Shown: positions 1 to 5,407 of the stretch, piece by piece
Position numbering within the stretch: the first letter of the stretch is position 1
Layout of the letters: every line of letters begins with the position of its first letter
Assembly: GCA_027027485.1 (NCBI GenBank)
Contig: JALVLL010000060.1
Location: 1-5,439 of the forward strand
Length of the DNA stretch: 5,439 bases
DNA from: Candidatus Bipolaricaulota bacterium
Lineage (GTDB): Bacteria; Bipolaricaulota; Bipolaricaulia; Bipolaricaulales; Bipolaricaulaceae
Direction of reading: 5' to 3'
Notes under the pieces: generated by a model
Seen by the model: the letters and a program-made list of their open reading frames with translations, nothing else
The model's database searches: none
What the model was told of the DNA's origin: nothing
Program-made: the position numbers and the translations under genes

Positions 1-615
1 GACGAACTCCCAGTGGGTATTCCCCGAGAGGGCGTGCTGCACTGTGGCGATCCGGGCGGAGGGGATCATCACAAGAAGGCTTGCGGCGACGGCGGCGTGG
101 ATCTCGGCACCCAAAAGGAACGCGAACCCGGGCACCATGATGGTCCCGCCTCCCAGGCCGAAGAGCCCGGCGGTGATCCCGGCCAGCGCCCCCACCAAAA
201 GCCCCCCGTAGGGGTAGGGAAGGAGGCGTTTTGGGGCGCCGCCGAGCTCCTTGGGCGTCTTCCCCAGGGCCATCACGAGGCCCATAAGGGCGAGGAGGGC
301 CCCGAAGGTCACCAGGATTCCCACCGACTCCACTCGCCCGCTCAGTACTGCGCTTCCCCACGCGGTAAGGACCGCTACCGGGGCGGTCCAGAGGGCGAGA
401 TAAAGGTCCCCGATGCGGGAACGCCCGTAGGCCAGCGAGGCCGAAAGCCCCATGAAGAGGACCCCGGCGATGCTTGTCCCTACCGCCTCCTGGACACTTC
501 CCACGAATCCCCCCAAGACCAAAAGCGGCACCATAAAAGATCCCCCGCCGATCCCGATCATGGAAGAGATGATCCCGATCACGAGACCACTCGCAGCCAA
601 AATAAGTGCGGACAT
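1..615 (-). CDS. TauE/SafE-family membrane transporter, C-terminus cut off by the window edge
   Basis: This reading frame runs leftward from an ATG at 615-613 and stays open to base 1, giving 205 codons. The family usually has about 250 residues, so the last transmembrane helices lie outside the window. The protein is strongly hydrophobic and shows the internal duplication typical of TauE/SafE permeases: a glycine-rich GIGGGSFMVP motif at residues 21-30 is echoed by GLGGGTIMVP at 153-162, each followed by a further helix (about 45-64 and 174-192). A charged, proline-containing loop (about 118-136) separates the halves. A weak AGGA ribosome site (627-624) lies 8 bases upstream of the ATG. Family members export sulfite, sulfoacetate or other organic or sulfur anions through the cytoplasmic membrane, but the substrate cannot be read from sequence. 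It is transcribed divergently from the YqhQ-like gene. The family call is secure; the function is not. Confidence 0.9.
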   Translation of the reverse strand, partial: MSALILAASGLVIGIISSMIGIGGGSFMVPLLVLGGFVGSVQEAVGTSIAGVLFMGLSASLAYGRSRIGDLYLALWTAPVAVLTAWGSAVLSGRVESVGILVTFGALLALMGLVMALGKTPKELGGAPKRLLPYPYGGLLVGALAGITAGLFGLGGGTIMVPGFAFLLGAEIHAAVAASLLVMIPSARIATVQHALSGNTHWEFV

Positions 616-702
616 TTTTTCAATCCTAACGGGAGGCCATATAAAGGACCAGCCCCAAAGGCCCTTGTTACACGCGAGACCAGGCGATAGGATGGGCGGG
701 CC
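616..702. promoter_or_regulatory. Divergent intergenic region between the TauE-like and yqhQ-like genes, with candidate promoters
   Basis: This 87-bp gap must carry the start signals of both flanking genes. For the rightward gene, TTGTTA (665-670) and TAGGAT (688-693) are separated by 17 bases and match the sigma70 consensus at 4 of 6 positions each. Transcription would then begin near 700, almost on the ATG at 703. For the leftward gene the only AT-rich candidate is TTTATA (645-640), with no convincing -35 box at the right distance. An imperfect 12-bp palindrome, CAAAGGCCCTTG (656-667, one mismatched pair), touches the rightward -35 box. All of these are weak matches found by eye. Confidence 0.35.
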
Positions 703-1563
703 ATGCCCATAGGTGGACAGGCGGTTGTGGAAGGGGTTTTGATGCAGAACGGGGATCGGGCCGTGATCGCGGTCCGAAACTCCGAGGGCGAAATAGTGGT
801 GGAAGAGATCTCCCCGCCTAAAAAGCTCGGCCGCTGGCGCGATGTCCCCTTCGTGAGGGGGCCTGTCAGGCTCTACGAGATGCTTTCCTTGGGGATGCGG
901 GCCCTCGCGCGCTCGGCGGAGATCGCCTACGGCCAGGCCCAGTCCAAGGGAGATTTCGCCCTCACCGTGATCCTGGCCCTGGGGCTCGTCCTCGGCGGGT
1001 TCGTGGTCCTTCCCGTCTTCTTGGCCGGGAGGCTTCCCTTGAAAGGCACCCTCCTTTTCAACCTGGTGGAGGGACTTATCCGGATAGCCTTCTTCCTCCT
1101 CTATATCTTCGGGATCTCGTTTCTTCGGGACATAAGGAGGATCTTCCAGTACCACGGGGCGGAACATAAATCGGTGCATGCCTTCGAGGCGGGGAACGGC
1201 TTTTCGCTCGAGGCGGCCAAACGCGCCTCCCCCCTCCATCCCCGCTGCGGCACCACCTTCATCCTCTTCGCCGCGGTGCTCACCATACTGATCTTCTCCT
1301 TGATCCCGAGCCGGGTATTTTGGATCCGGGTGGTGGGGCGGCTGCTCCTACTCCCCGTGGTGGTATCGGTGAGCTACGAGATCCTGAGGCTCGGGGGTAA
1401 GTACCCGAATTTCCCCCTGCTCAAGCCCTTGGTTCTGCCCGGACTCCTGCTTCAGCGCCTGACTACCAGGGAGCCGAGCGAGGACCAGCTAGAAGTGGCC
1501 ATCACCGCCCTGCGCTACGCGGTGGAAGGGGCGAGCGCGGCGAGCTCCTCCACCACCTCATAG
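703..1563 (+). CDS. yqhQ: DUF1385 / YqhQ-like integral membrane protein
   Basis: This 286-residue protein has the whole DUF1385 pattern. The N-terminal IGGQAVVEGVLM (3-14) is the family's opening motif and sits right after the ATG, which supports this start. About four hydrophobic segments follow, near 85-107, 118-140, 185-202 and 208-226. Between the second and third lies the conserved cytosolic-looking motif YHGAEHKSVHAFEAG (150-164), then HPRCGTTF (179-186). The conserved His, Glu and Cys residues (H151, E154, H155, H159, H179, C182) could bind a metal; that is inference. The C-terminal LTTREPSEDQLEVAI (253-267) is also a family hallmark. Length is close to the usual 290-310. The family is widespread in Gram-positives, Thermotogae and related bacteria and its biochemical role is not established to my knowledge. 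An AGGA (689-692) lies 10 bases before the ATG. The last 16 codons overlap the end of the oppositely oriented PHP gene. Confidence 0.92.
   Translation: MPIGGQAVVEGVLMQNGDRAVIAVRNSEGEIVVEEISPPKKLGRWRDVPFVRGPVRLYEMLSLGMRALARSAEIAYGQAQSKGDFALTVILALGLVLGGFVVLPVFLAGRLPLKGTLLFNLVEGLIRIAFFLLYIFGISFLRDIRRIFQYHGAEHKSVHAFEAGNGFSLEAAKRASPLHPRCGTTFILFAAVLTILIFSLIPSRVFWIRVVGRLLLLPVVVSVSYEILRLGGKYPNFPLLKPLVLPGLLLQRLTTREPSEDQLEVAITALRYAVEGASAASSSTTS
1515..1563. other. 49-bp tail-to-tail overlap of convergent coding sequences
   Basis: The TAG stop of the YqhQ-like gene (1561-1563, plus) lies beyond the TAG stop of the PHP gene (1517-1515, minus), so both 3' ends are coded on opposite strands of the same DNA. 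The shared stretch encodes low-complexity tails (Ala/Ser/Thr rich) in both proteins, outside their conserved domains. It contains a GC-rich inverted repeat: GGTGGA (1521-1526) pairs with TCCACC (1549-1554), and inside it GAGC (1533-1536) with GCTC (1544-1547). No T-run follows on either strand, so I do not call it an intrinsic terminator. It may simply slow or end converging transcription. Confidence 0.8.
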
Positions 1564-2369
1564 GGGAGCTTGATCCTCCCCAGGTATTCCTTTCCCGAGC
1601 CCGGGCCGTGATCGTCGGAGCCCCCGGTGGGGATGAGGCCGTGGGCCCGCGCCAGGCGCTCCAACTCCCCCACCCTGATATGGACCGGCGCCGTGGAGAG
1701 CTCGTAGGGGTAGTAGACCTCCAACGCTTCCATCCCCTGGGCTTTTAGCTCCGATAACACCGCGTCCCAGTCACCGATATCCAGGAATCCGGGATGGGCC
1801 AGGGCGGCTACCCCCCCGGCGGCCCGGATGGCGCCGATCACCTGCGCGGCACTCGCCCGGGGAAGGGGGACGTAACAGAGACAGTCGTTCCCGATGTATC
1901 TCTCGAACGCTTCCTGGGCGCTCTTTACTACCCCTCGCTCGACGAGGGCGGCGGCGAGATGCGGCCGGCCCACCGACTCGGTGGCCCGGGCGGCCACCTC
2001 TTCGTAGGTGATGTCGGTCCCCAAAAGTTCGTTGCACTTCCGGATCATCGCCCGCATCCGCTTCACACGGGCCCCCTTCATCCAGGAGAAAAGCTCCCGC
2101 AGGGCCCGATGCCCCGGCTCCACGAAGTACCCCAGGATCTCGGCCCGCTTCCCCGCCACCTCGGCCTTTATCTCCACCCCACAGATGACCTCGATTCCCT
2201 CGATCTCCGCTAACGGAGCCGAGAGCTCGGGGGATATGGTGTCGTGGTCGGTGATGGCGATGCAGCGAGCCCCGAGGGTTTTGGCCCTGAGGGCCGTCTC
2301 CCGGATATCGGCGGTCCCATCGGACCACCGTGTGTGCAGGTGCAAGTCCGCCCAACCCCGTTGTGTCAT
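1515..2369 (-). CDS. PHP-domain metal-dependent phosphoesterase (RNase AM / nucleoside 3',5'-bisphosphate phosphatase-like)
   Basis: This 284-residue protein carries all metal-binding motifs of the PHP fold in order: DLHLHTRWSDG (8-18), ITDHDT (39-44), GVEI with E66, GRPHLA with H137, LAHP with H192, and GGSDDHGP with D252 and H254. These ligands normally hold a trinuclear metal centre that hydrolyses phosphomonoesters. The inserted helical region between about 85 and 185 matches the COG0613 group, which includes the 3',5'-nucleoside bisphosphate phosphatase (pAp to AMP) and RNase AM (YciV/Rnm), a 5'-3' exonuclease of short RNAs. Either activity is plausible; sequence alone does not separate them, so no symbol is given. 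It looks complete, cytosolic and catalytically intact. The start is set by a near-perfect AAGGAGGT (2380-2373), three bases from the ATG. It is divergent from glpK and shares its promoter region, which hints at common control but no obvious pathway link. Confidence 0.92.
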   Translation of the reverse strand: MTQRGWADLHLHTRWSDGTADIRETALRAKTLGARCIAITDHDTISPELSAPLAEIEGIEVICGVEIKAEVAGKRAEILGYFVEPGHRALRELFSWMKGARVKRMRAMIRKCNELLGTDITYEEVAARATESVGRPHLAAALVERGVVKSAQEAFERYIGNDCLCYVPLPRASAAQVIGAIRAAGGVAALAHPGFLDIGDWDAVLSELKAQGMEALEVYYPYELSTAPVHIRVGELERLARAHGLIPTGGSDDHGPGSGKEYLGRIKLPYEVVEELAALAPSTA

Positions 2370-2372
2370 CTA

Positions 2373-2380
2373 ACCTCCTT
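2373..2380 (-). promoter_or_regulatory. Strong Shine-Dalgarno site of the PHP gene
   Basis: AAGGAGGT on the minus strand, three bases before the ATG at 2369-2367, is almost fully complementary to the 16S rRNA 3' end. It fixes the start of the PHP gene just ahead of the first metal-binding motif. Confidence 0.85.
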
Positions 2381-2390
2381 GAGAGCCCTG

Positions 2391-2420
2391 ACTTTACCCC
2401 ATCCCGCATCGGCTGGCCAA
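2391..2420 (-). promoter_or_regulatory. Candidate sigma70-type promoter for the PHP phosphoesterase gene
   Basis: On the minus strand, TTGGCC (2420-2415) and TAAAGT (2396-2391) are 18 bases apart. Predicted transcription start is near 2384, giving a leader of about 15 bases that still contains the AAGGAGGT ribosome site. The spacer ends in GGGATGGGG directly before the -10 box, the same arrangement as in the opposing glpK promoter. Match by eye, no experimental support. Confidence 0.5.
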
Positions 2421-2453
2421 CGCGGTTGATCCCGTGCGTGGGATGGGGCTAAA
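2393..2453. repeat. Long inverted repeat spanning the divergent promoters
   Basis: TTTACCCCATCCC (2393-2405) is repeated in inverse orientation as GGGATGGGGCTAAA (2440-2453): nine contiguous paired bases, one extra C (2449), then four more paired bases. The dyad centre (about 2422.5) coincides with the centre of the two -35 boxes and of the two -10 boxes (about 2423). Each arm covers the promoter-proximal spacer and part of a -10 box. It could be a two-site operator for one dimeric regulator or regulator pair, or duplicated promoter DNA. The 34-base gap makes a simple RNA hairpin less likely, and most of it lies upstream of the predicted transcription starts. Confidence 0.75.
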
Positions 2454-2455
2454 AT
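2426..2455 (+). promoter_or_regulatory. Candidate sigma70-type promoter of the glp operon
   Basis: TTGATC (2426-2431) and TAAAAT (2450-2455) are separated by 18 bases; the -10 box matches the consensus at 5 of 6 positions and the -35 at 4 of 6. Predicted start is about 2462, giving a leader of about 37 bases before the glpK ATG. This is the best promoter match in the window and lies in the only sizeable gap upstream of the operon. The -35 box is only five bases from that of the opposing PHP promoter, so two polymerases could probably not bind both at once. Confidence 0.6.
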
Positions 2456-2456
2456 C

Positions 2457-2468
2457 CTTTGCGCAAAG
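2457..2468. promoter_or_regulatory. 12-bp perfect palindrome at the predicted glpK transcription start, candidate operator
   Basis: CTTTGCGCAAAG is fully self-complementary and sits directly downstream of the TAAAAT -10 box, centred on the expected start point. That is a classic position for a repressor site. Which regulator would bind is unknown; no regulator gene is in the window. It has no following T-run and too short a stem to act as a terminator. Confidence 0.5.
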
Positions 2469-2507
2469 AAAAGAAAGAAAGCAAAAAAGAGGGAAAAGAT
2501 GGAAAAG
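2465..2507 (+). other. Purine-only leader of glpK
   Basis: From 2465 through the first codons of glpK the plus strand is all A and G except for one C at 2482, starting with AAAG-type repeats (2465-2480). It contains the ribosome site AGAGGG (2488-2493), five bases before the ATG at 2499. In such a G+C-rich genome the A-rich tract is conspicuous; an unstructured A-rich leader would favour ribosome loading. Confidence 0.7.
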
Positions 2508-3983
2508 TACGTGGGGGCCATCGACCTCGGGACCACCGGGGTTCGTTTTGTGATCTTCGATTCCGCGGCGCGGGAGGTCGCCTCCGCCTATCGCGAGCTC
2601 CCCCTCTCCTACCCCCAGCCAGGCTGGGTGGAGCAGGACCCGGAACTCATGGTGCGGGAGACCGCGACCGTATTCCGGGAGGCCCTTGATAAAGCAAAGA
2701 TCGGACCCGAAAGGATCGCAGCGCTTGGGATCACCAACCAGCGGGAGACCACCGTGGTCTGGGACCGGGAGACCGGCGAGCCCCTATATCCGGCCATCGT
2801 GTGGCAGGACCGCCGCACCGCCCCCCGCTGTGACGAGCTCCGCCGCACCCACGCGGAGTTGATCCGCGGGCGCACCGGCCTCACCCCCGATCCCTACTTT
2901 TCCGCCACCAAGCTCGAGTGGCTCCTTATGAACGTTCCCGGCCTCGCCGAGAGGGCGGAGAAGGGGGAGGTGGCCTTCGGCACCGTGGATTCCTGGCTCC
3001 TTTTTCGCCTCTGCGGGGTCCACCTGACGGACCACACCAACGCCTCCCGCACCATGCTCTTCGACATCCGCCGCCTCGCCTGGGATCCCGAGATCCTCGG
3101 TATCTTCTCGGTGCCCGGTGAGGTCCTTCCCGAGGTCCGCCCGAGCTTATCCCACTTCGGCGTAACGGACGGAAAGGTCCTCGGAGCTGAGATCCCGGTG
3201 ACCGGGGTCCTCGGGGATCAGCAGGCGGCCCTCTTCGGACAGGGGTGCCTCGATGCGGGTGGAGCCAAGGTGACCTGGGGGACCGGTGCGTTTCTCCTTC
3301 TGAACACGGGCACCGAAGTCCCCACCTCGGCCCAGGGGCTTCTCTCCACGGTGGCCTACTCGACCGGGGACCGGGCCGCCTATGCTCTGGAGGGTTCGGT
3401 CTTCATCGCCGGGGCGGCGATCCAATGGCTCCGGGACCTGGAGCTCATCTCTTCGGCAGCGGAATCGGAGGAACTTTCCCGCTCCCTCCCGGATAACGAG
3501 GGGGTCTACTTCGTCCCGGCCCTGGTGGGCCTGGGGGCGCCGTATTGGGACCCCTACGCCCGGGGGACGATCCTGGGGCTCACCCGGGGAACCACCCGGG
3601 CACACCTCGTCCGGGCGGCATTGGAGGCCATCGCGTACCAGACCCATGACGTCGTCCGGGCCATGGAGGCCGATGCCGGGATACAGCTCCCGGAGCTCCG
3701 GGTGGACGGGGGAGCGGCCAGGAACGACTTCCTCTGTCAGTTCCAGGCCGACATCCTGGGGGTCCCGGTGGTGCGGCCGGAGGTCCTCGAGACCACCGCC
3801 CTGGGAGCGGCCCTGGCCGCCGGGGTCGCGGCCGGGATCTGGGGGATCTCCGATGTGCCCGAGCTCGTCCGCGTGGAGCGGCGGTTCGATCCCGCGATGC
3901 CCGATAAAGAGCGGGAGAGGCTTCTTTCCAGCTGGAAGAGGGCGGTGGAGCGGGCCCGGGGGTGGGCGAAGGAGGCACGATGA
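2499..3983 (+). CDS. glpK: Glycerol kinase (FGGY family)
   Basis: This 494-residue enzyme phosphorylates glycerol with ATP to sn-glycerol-3-phosphate in the cytosol. Length is normal and the protein aligns with E. coli GlpK along its whole length from memory. Seen: the N-terminal phosphate loop DLGTTGVR (9-16); ITNQRETTVVW with glycerol-binding R82 and E83; DPYFSATK (131-138) with Y133; the GTVDSWL and TNASRTMLF segments (161-167, 180-188); GDQQAALFGQ (239-248) with catalytic D240; GLGAPYWDPYARG and the RVDGGAARNDF segment in the second domain. The loop reads DLGTTGVR instead of the common DQGTTSSR. The loop before D240 lacks the GGKGGTR stretch that binds fructose-1,6-bisphosphate in E. coli and the YHFFG histidine phosphorylated by HPr in many Firmicutes, so these controls are probably absent. 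The ATG follows AGAGGG by five bases. Its TGA overlaps the next ATG. Confidence 0.95.
   Translation: MEKYVGAIDLGTTGVRFVIFDSAAREVASAYRELPLSYPQPGWVEQDPELMVRETATVFREALDKAKIGPERIAALGITNQRETTVVWDRETGEPLYPAIVWQDRRTAPRCDELRRTHAELIRGRTGLTPDPYFSATKLEWLLMNVPGLAERAEKGEVAFGTVDSWLLFRLCGVHLTDHTNASRTMLFDIRRLAWDPEILGIFSVPGEVLPEVRPSLSHFGVTDGKVLGAEIPVTGVLGDQQAALFGQGCLDAGGAKVTWGTGAFLLLNTGTEVPTSAQGLLSTVAYSTGDRAAYALEGSVFIAGAAIQWLRDLELISSAAESEELSRSLPDNEGVYFVPALVGLGAPYWDPYARGTILGLTRGTTRAHLVRAALEAIAYQTHDVVRAMEADAGIQLPELRVDGGAARNDFLCQFQADILGVPVVRPEVLETTALGAALAAGVAAGIWGISDVPELVRVERRFDPAMPDKERERLLSSWKRAVERARGWAKEAR
3969..3983 (+). promoter_or_regulatory. Shine-Dalgarno and ATGA start/stop overlap between glpK and the GlpA-type gene
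   Basis: AAGGAGG (3969-3975) lies four bases before the ATG at 3980, which shares ATGA with the glpK stop. This decides the start: an in-frame GTG at 3962 would add six residues, but the FAD-binding strand begins directly after the ATG at 3980. The arrangement implies translational coupling. Confidence 0.85.
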
Positions 3984-5407
3984 GGATCGCGGTGATCGGG
4001 GCCGGGGTCGTGGGGGCACTCATCGCCCGGGAGCTCTGCCGGTATGAAGCGGAGGTCCTCCTCTTCGAGCGGGAGCCCGATGTCGGCTGGGGGGTCACCA
4101 AGGCCAACTCTGGGATCGTCCACGCCGGATTCCACGACGAGCCCGGAACCGCGAGGGCCAGGTTCTGTGCCCCGGGAAACGCGCTTTTCCCGAAACTTTC
4201 CGAAGAACTCGGGATCCCCTTCCGCCGCACCGGGGCCTATGTGCTCGCCTTCTCCCGAAAGGACCTCGGGACCCTGGAGGAGCTCGCGGCCCAGGGGGAG
4301 GCGAACGGCGTCCCCGGGCTCGAGATCCACCGCCGCGAGGAGGTCCTCTCCCGGGAGCCCCAAGTGAATCCGGGGGTCATCGCGGGCCTTTGGGCGCCCA
4401 CCGTGGGGATCACCCTCCCCTGGGAGATCGCCATCGCCGCGGTGGAGAACGCGCTCGAAAACGGCCTTGAGCTCCACCTTGATGAGGCGGTGATCGGGGT
4501 CGAGGTCTCCCGCGGGAAGGTTCGGGCGGTACGAACCGAAAAGGGGAGTTACTCCGTGGATGCCGTGGTCAACGCCGCCGGGCTCTTCGCCGACGTGGTC
4601 TCCCGGATGGCGGGCCTGGACGGTATCGAGCTCCACCCCCGCCGGGGCGAATACGTCCTCCTGGATGAGACCACCGGGGACCTAGTGAAGGCGGTCCTCT
4701 TTCCCGCCCCCACCCCCAAATCCAAGGGGATCCTGGTCCTTCCCACCATCGGCGGGGGGCTCCTTTTGGGCCCCAACGCCCGGGACCTCCCCGGCGACGC
4801 CCGGGATGCCACCGAGACCACCCGGGAGGGCCTTTCCGAGGTGATCTCGGGGGCAAAGCGCCTGGTCCCGGATCTCCCCTTGGGGAAGGCCATAAAGACC
4901 TTCGCCGGGCTCCGGCCCGAATCCCCGCAGAAGGACTTCGTGCTCGGGGAAACGGGGGTAAAGGGATTCTACCAGGCGGCGGCGATGCGCTCCCCCGGCC
5001 TCACCGCGGCCCCGGCCATCGCGGAGTGGCTTTCCCGCGAGATCGCCATGGATCTGGACCTCGAAGAAAAGCCGGATTTCAACCCCACGAGGGACCCCAT
5101 CCCGCATCCCGCCGACCTCCCCGAGGCCGAGTGGGAGGCTCTGATCGAAAAGGATCCCCGTTGGGGAAGGATCGTGTGCTTCTGCAACCGGGTGACGGAG
5201 GGGGAGATCGTGGAGGCGATCCGCCGCGGCGCCCGGACCTTGGACGGGGTGAAATTCCGCACCAAGGCCATGTTCGGCCGCTGCCAGGGGGGATTCTGCA
5301 CCGATAGGGTCCTCGAGATTCTCTCCCGGGAGCTCGGGGTACCCCCCTGGGAAGTGGCGAAGGCCCGCAAAGGCTCGCGGATCATCATCGGGGAGGTGCG
5401 GCCTTGA
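3980..5407 (+). CDS. glpA: GlpA-type FAD-dependent glycerol-3-phosphate dehydrogenase with C-terminal BFD-like [2Fe-2S] domain
   Basis: This 475-residue protein begins with a Rossmann FAD-binding strand, MRIAVIGAGVVG (G7, G9, G12), ending in the acidic E30 expected to bind the FAD ribose. The SGIVHAGF segment (44-51) and the FAD-oxidoreductase (DAO/COG0579) core run to about residue 365. A BFD-like domain follows: C400 and C402 (CFC) and C435 and C440 (CQGGFC) are the expected four ligands of a [2Fe-2S] cluster. It is shorter than E. coli GlpA (542 residues) but has the same domain order, like versions in Thermotoga and clostridia. With glpK directly upstream the likely reaction is oxidation of glycerol-3-phosphate to dihydroxyacetone phosphate, with electrons leaving through the iron-sulfur cluster to a partner. 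COG0579 also contains L-2-hydroxyglutarate oxidases, so the substrate call rests largely on context. Its TGA overlaps the next gene's TTG. Confidence 0.85.
   Translation: MRIAVIGAGVVGALIARELCRYEAEVLLFEREPDVGWGVTKANSGIVHAGFHDEPGTARARFCAPGNALFPKLSEELGIPFRRTGAYVLAFSRKDLGTLEELAAQGEANGVPGLEIHRREEVLSREPQVNPGVIAGLWAPTVGITLPWEIAIAAVENALENGLELHLDEAVIGVEVSRGKVRAVRTEKGSYSVDAVVNAAGLFADVVSRMAGLDGIELHPRRGEYVLLDETTGDLVKAVLFPAPTPKSKGILVLPTIGGGLLLGPNARDLPGDARDATETTREGLSEVISGAKRLVPDLPLGKAIKTFAGLRPESPQKDFVLGETGVKGFYQAAAMRSPGLTAAPAIAEWLSREIAMDLDLEEKPDFNPTRDPIPHPADLPEAEWEALIEKDPRWGRIVCFCNRVTEGEIVEAIRRGARTLDGVKFRTKAMFGRCQGGFCTDRVLEILSRELGVPPWEVAKARKGSRIIIGEVRP
5392..5397 (+). promoter_or_regulatory. Shine-Dalgarno site supporting a TTG start for the third operon gene
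   Basis: GGAGGT lies six bases before the TTG at 5404, inside the end of the GlpA-type gene. It is the main reason to accept the unusual TTG start, the only start codon at that distance. Confidence 0.7.

Noticed and set aside
689..700. AGGATGGGCGGG upstream of the yqhQ-like gene as a third copy of the GGGATGGGG promoter element
   Set aside because: Only a short G-rich core is shared and it is not followed by a -10 box; in this composition such a match is expected by chance.
13..712. Plus-strand open frames (13-690 and 452-712) opposite the transporter gene
   Set aside because: They are low-complexity, Gly/Pro/Arg/His- or Pro/Thr/Ile-rich translations antisense to a clear TauE/SafE coding frame and have no family motifs.
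1521..1554. GC-rich inverted repeat as a bidirectional intrinsic terminator
   Set aside because: The stem is interrupted by mismatches and no T-run follows on either strand, so only an inverted repeat can be claimed.
2429..2444. ATCCC...GGGAT short hairpin as part of a riboswitch or attenuator that competes with the long inverted repeat
   Set aside because: It lies upstream of the predicted glpK transcription start, so it would not be in the RNA, and no riboswitch consensus is recognisable.
3962..3979. Upstream GTG start for the GlpA-type gene
   Set aside because: It would place the start before the strong AAGGAGG site and add six residues ahead of the FAD-binding strand; ATG at 3980 is better on both counts.
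3147..4636. Long minus-strand open frames (3147-4019, 3580-4230, 3737-4636) opposite glpK and the GlpA-type gene
   Set aside because: Stop-poor antisense frames are expected in such G+C-rich DNA; translations are Pro/Arg/Gly-rich without recognisable domains, while the plus strand encodes intact conserved enzymes.
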